Origin: Paenibacillus taichungensis
GTDB taxonomy: Bacteria; Bacillota; Bacilli; Paenibacillales; Paenibacillaceae
Assembly: GCF_013359905.1 (NCBI RefSeq)
Contig: NZ_JABMCC010000115.1
Location: 124,001 to 188,000 of the forward strand
Direction of reading: 5' to 3'
DNA length: 64,000 nucleotides
The position numbers and the translations under genes are program-made. Positions 7,578 through 16,237 of this stretch are shown in pieces. Within the stretch, counting starts at the first letter, position 1. The number at the start of each line of letters is the position of its first letter. The notes beneath the pieces are model-generated. The model had not been told where the DNA came from, did no database searches, and saw only the letters and a list, made by a program, of their open reading frames with translations.

Positions 7578-9134
7578 ATGAGCATATTAAATGTCGAAAA
7601 ATTAAGTCATGGTTTTGGTGACCGTGCTATCTTTAACAACGTTTCTTTCCGCCTCCTGAAAGGCGAACATATTGGTCTGATCGGGGCCAATGGTGAGGGT
7701 AAATCTACCTTCATGAACATTATTACAGGCAAACTCCAGCCGGATGAAGGCAAAGTGGAGTGGTCCAAACGCATGCGTGTCGGATATTTGGATCAGCACG
7801 CTGTGCTCAGCAAAGGACAATCCATTCGTGATGTCCTTCGTGGTGCGTTCCAGTATTTGTTCGACATGGAACAAGAAATGAATGATATGTATGGCAAGAT
7901 GGGCGATGTAACTCCGGAGGAATTGGAACAACTGCTGGAGGATGTAGGTACGATTCAGGATACGCTGACTAACCAGGATTTCTACATGATCGATGCCAAA
8001 GTTGACGAGACAGCACGTGGTCTGGGTCTAACCGATATTGGTCTGGACAAGGACGTTAACGACCTTAGTGGTGGACAACGTACGAAGGTATTGCTCGCCA
8101 AGCTGCTGCTTGAAAAACCGGATATTCTGCTCCTGGATGAGCCTACGAACTATCTGGATGAATTGCATATCGAATGGCTGAAACGCTATTTGCAGGAATA
8201 TGAGAATGCCTTTATCCTGATCTCGCATGATATCCCGTTCCTGAACAGTGTAATTAACTTGATCTACCACATGGAAAATCAGGATCTCACCCGTTATGTG
8301 GGCGATTATAGTCATTTCCAGGAAGTCCATGAGATGAAAAAACAGCAGCTGGAGTCGGCGTATAAGCGCCAACAACAGGAAATTGCCGATCTTAAGGACT
8401 TTGTGGCCCGTAATAAGGCAAGTGTGGCTACACGCAACATGGCGATGTCCAGACAGAAGAAATTGGACAAGATGGATGTCATCGAAATCGCCAAGGAAAA
8501 ACCGAAACCACAGTTTAACTTCCGTGATGCAAGAACGTCCGGCAAGCTTATTTTCGAAACAAAAGGCCTTGTCATTGGATACAATGAGCCGTTGTCGAGA
8601 CCACTGGACCTGCGCATGGAGCGCGGACAGAAGATCGCCCTCGTTGGTGCAAACGGTATCGGTAAAACAACGCTGATGCGCAGCATTCTGGGGGAGATTC
8701 CAGCTTTGGAAGGAACCGTTCAGCGCGGTGAACATCTGGAGATTGGATATTTCCAACAAGAGATGAAGGATGCGAACTACAATACCTGTATCGAAGAGAT
8801 CTGGCAGGAGTTCCCTTCCTATACCCAATTTGAAGTACGTGCTGCACTCGCAAAATGCGGACTGACGACCAAGCATATTGAGAGCAAGGTTGCCGTATTG
8901 AGTGGTGGCGAGAAAGCCAAAGTTCGTCTCTGCAAACTGATCAATAACGAAACAAATCTGCTCGTACTCGATGAGCCGACGAACCATTTGGACGTTGATG
9001 CGAAGGAAGAGTTGAAACGCGCACTCAAAGCATACAAAGGCAGCATTCTGCTGATCTCTCACGAACCTGAATTCTATCGTGATGTGGTTACGGAGACATG
9101 GAATTGTGAGTCGTGGACAACGAAGGTATTTTAA
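7578..9134 (+). CDS. ABC-F family ATP-binding cassette protein
   Basis: 518 aa with two ABC ATPase domains and no membrane segments, as in ribosome-associated ABC-F factors. Domain 1 has GANGEGKST, LSGGQRTK and LLLDEPTNYLD; domain 2 has GANGIGKTT, LSGGEKAK and LVLDEPTNHLD. The linker (about 240-310) is charged and helical (EMKKQQLESAYKRQQQEI), the P-site tRNA interaction motif region. ABC-F proteins act on the ribosomal E site in translation regulation or antibiotic protection; which applies here cannot be decided. Two overlapping ATGs (7574 out of frame, 7578 in frame) follow the AAAAGGTG site. Confidence 0.92.
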   Translation: MSILNVEKLSHGFGDRAIFNNVSFRLLKGEHIGLIGANGEGKSTFMNIITGKLQPDEGKVEWSKRMRVGYLDQHAVLSKGQSIRDVLRGAFQYLFDMEQEMNDMYGKMGDVTPEELEQLLEDVGTIQDTLTNQDFYMIDAKVDETARGLGLTDIGLDKDVNDLSGGQRTKVLLAKLLLEKPDILLLDEPTNYLDELHIEWLKRYLQEYENAFILISHDIPFLNSVINLIYHMENQDLTRYVGDYSHFQEVHEMKKQQLESAYKRQQQEIADLKDFVARNKASVATRNMAMSRQKKLDKMDVIEIAKEKPKPQFNFRDARTSGKLIFETKGLVIGYNEPLSRPLDLRMERGQKIALVGANGIGKTTLMRSILGEIPALEGTVQRGEHLEIGYFQQEMKDANYNTCIEEIWQEFPSYTQFEVRAALAKCGLTTKHIESKVAVLSGGEKAKVRLCKLINNETNLLVLDEPTNHLDVDAKEELKRALKAYKGSILLISHEPEFYRDVVTETWNCESWTTKVF

Positions 9135-9145
9135 AGTAATATGGG

Positions 9146-9223
9146 CGAGTTTGCGAACAAACTCGAACGGTGATAGAAGACGCGTATTTTGCTTGCATAG
9201 CAGGCGGAATACGCGTTTTTTTT
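9146..9223 (+). terminator. Hairpin plus Rho-independent terminator
   Basis: A perfect 8-bp hairpin with a CGAA tetraloop (9146-9165) is followed by a second stem CGCGTATT/AATACGCG (9181-9215) and eight T residues. This ends the ABC-F gene. Confidence 0.88.
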
Positions 9224-9261
9224 GCTTGTTACAGCGAAAAATGTCCGAGCTGAGTTAATGG

Positions 9262-9291
9262 TTGACAGCTTCAAATACGTAATCATATAAT
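9262..9291 (+). promoter_or_regulatory. SigA promoter of the SLH-GH43 gene
   Basis: A consensus TTGACA at 9262 and consensus TATAAT at 9286 are separated by 18 bp. They imply a leader RNA of roughly 250 nt before the TTG start at 9552. Apart from the cre-like site at 9417, I see no defined element in this leader. Confidence 0.65.
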
Positions 9292-9416
9292 TCGAGAAAG
9301 CGATTACATTTATATAATATAAACCTGTTTCACGACATAGGGGCAAAGAAGACGAGGTATTCCGTTTTGGTATCATTGCACTTAGGAGAGAAGACGGGTC
9401 TTTTTTTGCTCTGTAA

Positions 9417-9430
9417 TGAAACCGGTTTCA
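9417..9430. promoter_or_regulatory. cre-like site / LacI-family operator
   Basis: TGAAACCGGTTTCA is a perfect palindrome and a full match to the CcpA cre consensus TGWAANCGNTNWCA. It lies about 120 bp downstream of the predicted transcription start, a roadblock position for catabolite repression of the surface glycosidase gene. A dedicated LacI-family regulator is the alternative reader. Confidence 0.65.
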
Positions 9431-9551
9431 TCAAAAAAGGGAGGTGGAGCGCACTTTTCTACCGCATGCTCACTGCTGAGAACAGGTCGGATAACAACAC
9501 CGCCTTCAAGAACCATGCTTTCATCTTCCAAGTCAAAGGAGAGAATGAACA

Positions 9552-12500
9552 TTGGATAAACTCAGGAAACCCTTGATATTCATGTTATCTGCTACGTTGG
9601 CATTGTCTTCAGGACCGTTGATGTTACCAAGCCATGCATATGCCGATGCGGATAGAATGCCTGCTACGTTGTTGCAGGACGATTTTTCTGACGGAGATTA
9701 CACGGCATCGCCAGTGTGGGACGTAAGCTCAGGTAGTTGGGAGGTAATGGCGGACCCAACGGATACGTCCAACTCCACACTTTTTCAGAGCGATACTGGG
9801 GAAGGCATCATTTCAACCGGAGAGGTCATGACTGACATGACGGTTTCCATGCGATTTTACACGGGGGGCGGTCAGGGATTTCCGGGAATTCTATCGCGGT
9901 TTCAGGATAAGGGCAACTTTTATTATTTTCAAATGCAGGCCCCTAACAATAAACTTGTCTTTTCCAAGCGGGTAAACGGAACAGATATGACATTGAAATC
10001 GGTGGACTATGCGTTGGCCAAAAATACGTGGTATACGCTCAAAATGGTGCTGTCGGGTTCTTCCATTCGCGGGTACATCGTCGAAAACGGTTCGGATCGG
10101 TTAGTATTCGATTTGATCGATACTACATACGGGTCGGGTACAGTTGGCATTCGTAATAAGTGGCAGTCGGTACATATAGATGACGTTATCATTGCCGAGC
10201 AGCCACCAGGGAACGATCTCCAACTCTCCAACGATGAACAGACGGCGTCTTCGGTTTCACTGCAATGGACCGAGGCAGCAGGTGCAACAAGCTATCACCT
10301 GTACCGTTCCTCTACGCCTGATAGTGGATATTCCCTGATTACCAACACCGGGTCTTTGGGTTACGTGGATGAGGGGTTAAGTGCGGATATGGTGTATTAT
10401 TACAAGCTCGCCTATGAATATGGGGGGATGACCGAATCGTTATGGTCTGCGCCGCTGGAGGTTCGGACGACAGCCGTTGCTCCACAGGGACCAGGCGAAT
10501 TGAAGGCCTTGGCACTCGATGCCACGAGCGTGAAGCTGTCTTGGCCAGCCGTTGACAAGGCGGCTGGCTACCGTGTGGCTCGGGCTGAGGCTGGCAGCGA
10601 CCAGTATAATCAGGTGTATGAAGGTACGGCGCTCAGTTACACGGATCAGGGGCTTGATCCCGGCAACAGCTACAGCTATCGCGTAACAGCCTTTAATGCT
10701 GCCGGAGAATCTGCGTTCACCGTTGCCGAGGCTACCACATACTCGATTGATTCCCCAGCAGGATTTGCTGCTACAGTCGTAACGGATACGTCGATTTCTC
10801 TAGGGTGGAACGAACTTTCTGGATCTGATGTAACATATACGGTGTCCCGTGCAACCAGTGCTGCAGGTACGTATCAGCAGGTGTACAGTGGCAATGAAAG
10901 TACGTTTATTGATAATGGTCTGACGATGGGCACGGGGTATTTTTACATGATCCAGGCAACCGTCGACGACATCGTTTCTCCTGCATCTGCACCGCTGGGC
11001 GTTGCCACCATTCGTACAAGCTTTACGCCGGGGCAATTATGGCCGGATCAGGACGGCAAGCCGATCGACGCACACGGCGCAGGATTTTTTTACGATGAAC
11101 AGACTGAAAAGTATTATTGGTATGGCGAATACCATACGGGCGGATGGCCAGCCGCTGGTGTGCGCGTATATTCATCCAAGGACCTGCTGAACTGGACAGA
11201 TGAAGGCATGGCACTGACGATGATTCAATCGATGGATGATTTCGACAAGAACCCGTTGATCGCCAAGTTGTATGAAGGTCGTGACGACAAGGTGGACATT
11301 TGGGCCGATATCCGTAAAGGCCGAATTATTGAACGACCAAAGGTCATCTATAATGACAAAACGAAAAAATATGTGATGTGGGCCCACATGGACGGAGACA
11401 AGGACCCCTACAACGATAGTGCAAACTACGGTAAAGCGCGGGCCGGCTACGCAATCAGTGACTCCCCGACAGGGCCTTTCGTGTATCAGAAGAGTTACCG
11501 GATGGACAGAACTCCTGAAGGGGAGAAAGATTACTTCCCAAGCGATCGGGGCATGGCACGTGACATGACGTTGTTCAAGGACGACGATGGTACCGGATAT
11601 CTGATCTACTCCAGTGAGGAAAACCTGACGCTGTATATCTCCAAACTGAATGAAGACTACAGTGACGTAACAGGGTGGCATAAGGAAGGACGTACGGATG
11701 ACAAAGGCAATCCGGTACGTGATTCGACCTATCAGGCGGAATACGGTGTCGATTATGTGCGCGTGTTCCCAGGCGGACAGCGTGAAGCGCCCGCGATGTT
11801 CAAGTATCAGGGCAAATATTATATTCTGACCTCCGGCGCGTCCGGCTGGGCCCCTAACGAAAACAAAGTGACGGTGGCTGATAACATTTTTGGTCCTTGG
11901 TCAACGATGACCAATCCGTTCGTACGCACATTGCCGAGCGATCCCGATCCGGGTAAGGCGTTCGGTACGCAGACTACGTCGGTCATTCCAGTCGATCCGG
12001 AAAAAGGAAAATTCATTTACGTGGGAGACACGTGGAACGGCGGCAATTTCTCAAACGATGGGGCAAAATACGTTTTCTTGCCCATTGAGTTTGGGATAGG
12101 ATCAGACATCGCTATAAAGTGGTATAACAGTTGGTCGCCTGATCTGCTGAATTCGATGGGCAAGGTAGACATCGCCGATCCGCTGCCGGAAGCTGTGCCG
12201 CTCGGGAAAGTACCTTCCCTGCCTACGACGGTAAATGTGCATGACGGAGGTACGCTTGTGTCAACCCCAGCGGTATGGACAGTGGATAACCGGGTCATGG
12301 AGGCAGAAGATTTTGCGAAACCCGGACCAATCACCCTTCAGGTAACGACACCGGAGTTCGGTAACAAAAAGCAGGCTGTCCGAGTATATGTTATTCCGGA
12401 GAACGCACAGTATTTCGTGAACAGCGGTGGATACGAAACGGCTGATTATAAACTGATGGGTGCCTACATGAAAGGCACGCTCGTCAATTCGGATACGGCA

Positions 12501-14738
12501 GATCAGTTGTACGCTCCGGAGGAGGGACAGAATTGGGGTTATGTCAGCGCCGATGCGCTCGCTTCCGGTTCGAGCGGCGGGGATATTTTCTCGACCGTCC
12601 GTTATTTGAACGGCGGCAATGTCAGCAACTCGCCCAAAGGCAGTGATCTGACCTATACCTTCGATGTGCCGAACGGGACATACAATATATACGCCGGGTT
12701 CAACGATCCGTGGACGAACACATCGCGGAAAGCGAACTTCCTCATCAATGGCACGAATACCGGTGCAGTTACTTATACACCCGCCAGTGTAAGAGCTCAC
12801 ACAGGCATTGTCGTATCTGGAAACAAGTTGGAATTAACGGTACGTAATACGGCATCACAGGACCCGCTGATCAGCTGGATTATAATCGCCAAGTCTGATG
12901 CGGTGCCACCTGCGGACGATAGCGCCGGTCTAAATGCTGATATGTCGGCTGCAACAAGTGCATCACTCCACTGGGATGCAATTCTTGGCGCAGCAAGCTA
13001 CAAGCTCTATCGCTCCGATCGTGAGAAAGGAGAGTACAGTGTCGTCTACAACGGCAGTTTGCGGGAGTATACGGACAACGAACTGAGCCCCGGCACCAGT
13101 TATTATTACAAAGTGGAAGCTTTTGACGCGTCGGGGCATTCGATGCGCGGGTTGTCTTCCGCGTATCATGTGCTTACGGCCCAACAGACCACTGCCGATG
13201 TGGCTGCAAGCATTACGGTACTTGAGCAACCTTCTGCAGGTGCGAAGAGGTTGAAGTTGCCGACTGTGCCGCAAGGTTTTGCCGTGGAGATCGCTTCTAG
13301 TTCGGTGCCGACCGTCATTCAAACCGATGGAACGATCATCCCGCCATCGAAGGAAACATCGGTCATGCTGGAATTGGAGATTACTCGAATTTCTGATGAA
13401 AGCAAAGCGATGACTATACCGCTAATGGTAAAGGTACCAGGGTATACACCAACACCAGGCGGCTCGGGTTCCGATGGTTCGGCCGGCGGTAATTCGAGCA
13501 GCTCCGGAGGGCAATCAGGAAGTGGTACCCCAAGTACAGAGAATTCATCGCCACGACCAGTATCGCAAAAAGACCGTGCCGTTCTTGAGTTACAAGGTAT
13601 TGTTGACCAGAAGGGTGTAGTACAGACGAAGGTGGATGCTTCAGCGATTGAAGAGGCATTGAGAGTCGCTCCTGCTAGTAAGAGTCACCGTCTGGTCGAA
13701 CTTCGGCAGAAACCGGTCTCAGGAGCAAGTGCATATGAACTATTGCTGCCTGTCTCTGCGTTGGTGGGCCAAGGCGACGCACATGTATTCAACATCGTTA
13801 CGGAATTGGGGACGTTAGAGCTTCCTGCCACATTTTCAATGAAAGACTTAGCAGGATATGAGACTGTATCGGTCCGATTGATTCGAACTCAGCTGTCGCA
13901 GACAGTTGCAGATCAACTCGGAACACAGCACGGGGTTCGATTGGAAATTGATCTGGACGGTGATGCTTGGCCAGCAGCAAGTGAACTGACGCTTCGTATG
14001 CCCTACGAAACATTGCAAAATGTACAACGGGATATAATCGTAGGGTTTGCCATAGATGCGAATCATGTGGCAACTCCGTTGCCCCAAAGCCGTTATGATC
14101 AGAATAGCAGAGAGGTCGTATTCACTGTTACGTCCGCAGCAGGAAATTATGCTGCCGTGTCTGTGCAGCAGACGTTCACTGATCTCGCGAATGTACCATG
14201 GGCTAAGAATGCCTTGGAGGCCTTGGCAGCCCGAGGAGTCTTTGATGAAGGTGCAAGCGAGGACTCCCGTCAGTTGTATCCGAAACAGGTGATGACGCGT
14301 GGTCAATACGTGCAGTGGCTGATGACCGCACTCAGCTTGAAAACGTTGCGCGGGAATGCGTTCTCCGATGTCAGCGCGGAGGCATCGTATTATGAAGCGG
14401 TAACCACGGCGCGTGCGCTTGGCATCACTGGTGGCACCGGGGACGGGCGCTTTATGCCTGAGGCAACCATCACCCGTCAGGAAATGATGACGCTGACCGT
14501 GAGGGCACTCGGAGCGGCCGGACTGGTCGAGCCGGAATCAGCTTCGGCGGATAGCCTTGTAGAGTTCCGCGATGCTTCCACGATCCGCTCATATGCCCGC
14601 GATAGCGTAGCCTTGCTTGTAAAGCAGGGCATCGTCGGTGGATACAACGGAGAGGTGAAGCCTCTTGCCCAAGCGACTCGTGCCGAATCGGCAACGCTGC
14701 TGTATGCAATGATGGGTAAATTGGTTTGGCCTAACTGA
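9552..14738 (+). CDS. SLH-anchored multidomain surface glycoside hydrolase (GH43_24-like)
   Basis: 1728-aa secreted protein. The signal peptide spans ~1-32 (SHAYADA). Order: a LamG/concanavalin-like domain (~38-220); three FN3 domains (~222-490); a GH43-like propeller (~495-865) with DAHGAGFFYDEQ, YYWYGEYHTG, ERPKVIYNDKT, RDMTLFKDDDG and YYILTSGASGWAPN, as in subfamily 24 exo-beta-1,3-galactanases; an Ig-like segment; a malectin/CBM-like domain (~950-1110); another FN3; a Gly/Ser linker; a beta-rich region; three SLH domains from ~1540. It is likely held on secondary cell-wall polymer. The TTG start is supported by AAAGGAGA 9 nt upstream; the ATG at 9545 is out of frame. Galactan as substrate is inferred. 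Confidence 0.88.
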   Translation: MDKLRKPLIFMLSATLALSSGPLMLPSHAYADADRMPATLLQDDFSDGDYTASPVWDVSSGSWEVMADPTDTSNSTLFQSDTGEGIISTGEVMTDMTVSMRFYTGGGQGFPGILSRFQDKGNFYYFQMQAPNNKLVFSKRVNGTDMTLKSVDYALAKNTWYTLKMVLSGSSIRGYIVENGSDRLVFDLIDTTYGSGTVGIRNKWQSVHIDDVIIAEQPPGNDLQLSNDEQTASSVSLQWTEAAGATSYHLYRSSTPDSGYSLITNTGSLGYVDEGLSADMVYYYKLAYEYGGMTESLWSAPLEVRTTAVAPQGPGELKALALDATSVKLSWPAVDKAAGYRVARAEAGSDQYNQVYEGTALSYTDQGLDPGNSYSYRVTAFNAAGESAFTVAEATTYSIDSPAGFAATVVTDTSISLGWNELSGSDVTYTVSRATSAAGTYQQVYSGNESTFIDNGLTMGTGYFYMIQATVDDIVSPASAPLGVATIRTSFTPGQLWPDQDGKPIDAHGAGFFYDEQTEKYYWYGEYHTGGWPAAGVRVYSSKDLLNWTDEGMALTMIQSMDDFDKNPLIAKLYEGRDDKVDIWADIRKGRIIERPKVIYNDKTKKYVMWAHMDGDKDPYNDSANYGKARAGYAISDSPTGPFVYQKSYRMDRTPEGEKDYFPSDRGMARDMTLFKDDDGTGYLIYSSEENLTLYISKLNEDYSDVTGWHKEGRTDDKGNPVRDSTYQAEYGVDYVRVFPGGQREAPAMFKYQGKYYILTSGASGWAPNENKVTVADNIFGPWSTMTNPFVRTLPSDPDPGKAFGTQTTSVIPVDPEKGKFIYVGDTWNGGNFSNDGAKYVFLPIEFGIGSDIAIKWYNSWSPDLLNSMGKVDIADPLPEAVPLGKVPSLPTTVNVHDGGTLVSTPAVWTVDNRVMEAEDFAKPGPITLQVTTPEFGNKKQAVRVYVIPENAQYFVNSGGYETADYKLMGAYMKGTLVNSDTADQLYAPEEGQNWGYVSADALASGSSGGDIFSTVRYLNGGNVSNSPKGSDLTYTFDVPNGTYNIYAGFNDPWTNTSRKANFLINGTNTGAVTYTPASVRAHTGIVVSGNKLELTVRNTASQDPLISWIIIAKSDAVPPADDSAGLNADMSAATSASLHWDAILGAASYKLYRSDREKGEYSVVYNGSLREYTDNELSPGTSYYYKVEAFDASGHSMRGLSSAYHVLTAQQTTADVAASITVLEQPSAGAKRLKLPTVPQGFAVEIASSSVPTVIQTDGTIIPPSKETSVMLELEITRISDESKAMTIPLMVKVPGYTPTPGGSGSDGSAGGNSSSSGGQSGSGTPSTENSSPRPVSQKDRAVLELQGIVDQKGVVQTKVDASAIEEALRVAPASKSHRLVELRQKPVSGASAYELLLPVSALVGQGDAHVFNIVTELGTLELPATFSMKDLAGYETVSVRLIRTQLSQTVADQLGTQHGVRLEIDLDGDAWPAASELTLRMPYETLQNVQRDIIVGFAIDANHVATPLPQSRYDQNSREVVFTVTSAAGNYAAVSVQQTFTDLANVPWAKNALEALAARGVFDEGASEDSRQLYPKQVMTRGQYVQWLMTALSLKTLRGNAFSDVSAEASYYEAVTTARALGITGGTGDGRFMPEATITRQEMMTLTVRALGAAGLVEPESASADSLVEFRDASTIRSYARDSVALLVKQGIVGGYNGEVKPLAQATRAESATLLYAMMGKLVWPN

Positions 14739-14767
14739 TGATAACAACCATTTTAGCGTAAGAAGAG

Positions 14768-14812
14768 AAGGCTTACTTCAACCTGGATTAAAGGATGAAA
14801 TAAGCCTTTTTC
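14768..14812. terminator. Bidirectional terminator
   Basis: GGCTTACTTCA pairs with TGAAATAAGCC (one mismatch) and is followed by T-rich sequence, with A-rich sequence on the other side. It lies between the convergent SLH-GH43 gene and the flavoprotein gene. Confidence 0.8.
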
Positions 14813-14899
14813 TTTTTGCTTATGCGCCCGGCATGGGGGATAACTCGACGGTGAAGTCCACTCTTAATGAGCCAGTAGCTTTCTTTCCGATTGCAGAGG

Positions 14900-15460
14900 T
14901 TACTTGTAATGTCTGCCGATTTGATACGCTTGCTCCAGCAGGCCTTCAATATGCGTTTTGGATTCGGATATGGTTTCATAGAGAAACTCGACTCGGGATT
15001 CCTGCAATCCTGCATAACCAGCGATCCCATTATTCAGATAATTCGAAATCATGTTGTAATAATCGTACTTATGGAATGAAGCCTCCGTTCCTCCAGCTAG
15101 TGCAATCCAGAGTGCCTTTTTGGAATTTGCCTTGTTCAGCAGCCCCATGTTCCATACCTTGTCCAGATAAGCTTTGAGCATGGAAGGAACGTTGTACCAC
15201 CATACCGGGAAAATAAAGACAATGGCATCAGCCGCGAGCACGCGATCTAGCTCTTTGCGAATTACAGGGGCATGCTGCTTAGAGGGATTTTGCCAATCTC
15301 GCTCATCTTCTACGCTATATAACGGATCGAATCCATCATGGTACAGATCAAGGATATCAATTTCATGGTGATTCTCCTTCAGACCTTCTATAAAACGATT
15401 CATCACGGCAAATGTTAGAGAATCCTGTCTTGGGTGAGTAACGACCAGTTTAATTTTCAT
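14900..15460 (-). CDS. NAD(P)H-dependent flavodoxin-like oxidoreductase (quinone reductase family)
   Basis: 186-aa flavodoxin-fold protein of the NQO1/MdaB/YwrO group. The start KIKLVVTHPRQDSLT is the FMN phosphate-binding loop region. The segment ADAIVFIFPVWWYNVPSMLKAYLDKVW is the hallmark of this family (PVWW..PA.LK). The ending IEGLLEQAYQIGRHY is typical. It probably reduces quinones or similar electrophiles with two electrons. It is divergent from an HxlR regulator with a near-palindrome in the shared promoter region, a common pairing for quinone- or electrophile-responsive genes. The regulatory link is inferred. Confidence 0.88.
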   Translation of the reverse strand: MKIKLVVTHPRQDSLTFAVMNRFIEGLKENHHEIDILDLYHDGFDPLYSVEDERDWQNPSKQHAPVIRKELDRVLAADAIVFIFPVWWYNVPSMLKAYLDKVWNMGLLNKANSKKALWIALAGGTEASFHKYDYYNMISNYLNNGIAGYAGLQESRVEFLYETISESKTHIEGLLEQAYQIGRHYK

Positions 15461-15496
15461 GTATGAGTGACCATCCTTTTTCCTTCATTTTTTGGT

Positions 15497-15518
15497 ATAA
15501 CGTTCTGACCAATGTTAT
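15497..15518. promoter_or_regulatory. Candidate HxlR operator in divergent promoter region
   Basis: Imperfect inverted repeat ATAACGTT-ctgacc-AATGTTAT lies 37-58 bp upstream of the oxidoreductase start and next to TATAAT-like sequence on the minus strand. It is a plausible site for the adjacent winged-helix regulator. Confidence 0.4.
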
Positions 15519-15637
15519 TATAAGTTTCATGACATCTTATTGAGAAGTACGCACCTTCGAGTGCTGTAGATACTTTGAGGTTCTTCGGTTACTTTTAATA
15601 ATGGGTATACATATATATGATTTAAGGGGGATTCCCA

Positions 15638-16027
15638 GTGGAACAGGAACTGAAAAGATATGAGAGTGGTGTGCAGGCAATGTTAGAACTGGTCGGTGGA
15701 AAATGGAGGATTCTTATTCTGCATCAACTGATATCAGGTAAAAAACGAACAAGCGAACTTCGCAGAGCTATCCCTGGCATTACTCAGAAGGTCCTTACCC
15801 AGCAGCTGCGTGATCTTGAAAAGAATGAAATCATCCATCGAATTATTCATCCCGAGATTCCGCCCAAGGTCGAGTATGAGCTGACCGAGTATGGCTTGAC
15901 ACTGCAGGCAATCATCGACCGCATCTGTCTGTGGGGAGAGAATCATCTGGACAGAGTATATGGTGATAAAAACAAAGTGCTGGAGAATCATTTTAGCGAA
16001 TATATTCCGCTTTTGACTTCGAACTAA
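15638..16027 (+). CDS. HxlR family winged-helix transcriptional regulator
   Basis: 129 aa, normal for the HxlR/DUF24 family. The core reads LVGGKWRILILHQLISGKKRTSELRRAIPGITQKVLTQQLRDLE, the winged helix signature, then a wing with PPKVEYELTEYG. The N-terminal sensing Cys of YodB-like redox regulators is absent; the only Cys is in the C-terminal helix (RICLWG). The GTG start at 15638 follows AAGGGGGAT at a good distance. The divergent neighbour is the flavin oxidoreductase, the likely target. Confidence 0.88.
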   Translation: MEQELKRYESGVQAMLELVGGKWRILILHQLISGKKRTSELRRAIPGITQKVLTQQLRDLEKNEIIHRIIHPEIPPKVEYELTEYGLTLQAIIDRICLWGENHLDRVYGDKNKVLENHFSEYIPLLTSN

Positions 16028-16042
16028 ACTGCTTCCAGATTT

Positions 16043-16097
16043 AAAAAACAACAAAAACCTTCCTGAATTGAGGAGGAGGGTATTTGTTGTTTTTTTG
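16043..16097 (+). terminator. Rho-independent terminator after hxlR
   Basis: A long stem pairs the ACAACAAAAACCTTCCT arm with a purine-rich GGAGGGT...TTGTTGT arm and runs into seven T residues. Confidence 0.85.
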
Positions 16098-16101
16098 TCC
16101 T

Positions 16102-16166
16102 TTATCAGTGAAACTGATAAATACCATAAAATCATCGAAATTGACCCCTACCATCGGGTATGGTAG
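16102..16166. promoter_or_regulatory. Two inverted repeats upstream of cysJ
   Basis: TTATCAG-tgaaa-CTGATAA (16102-16120) and CTACCAT-cgggt-ATGGTAG (16148-16166) are perfect 7-bp inverted repeats. The first falls in the spacer of a weak promoter-like pair (TTGTCC 16095, TAAATA 16118). They may be sites for a sulfur regulator such as a CysL-type LysR protein. The regulator identity is a guess. Confidence 0.4.
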
Positions 16167-16237
16167 CTTCAAGAGAGTAGAAATTAATATGATCATTTTA
16201 GTAGGAATTAAAATTGACGTAATGCGCGAGGTGGAAA

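Noticed and set aside
8028..9062. 344-aa open frame on the minus strand
   Set aside because: It lies fully inside the ABC-F gene on the other strand, which has clear ATPase motifs in its own frame. The minus frame has no recognisable domain or ribosome binding site.
9298..9551. Known riboswitch in the long leader of the SLH-GH43 gene
   Set aside because: I looked for c-di-GMP, c-di-AMP and other common aptamer signatures and found none. Only a cre-like palindrome and short weak stems are visible.
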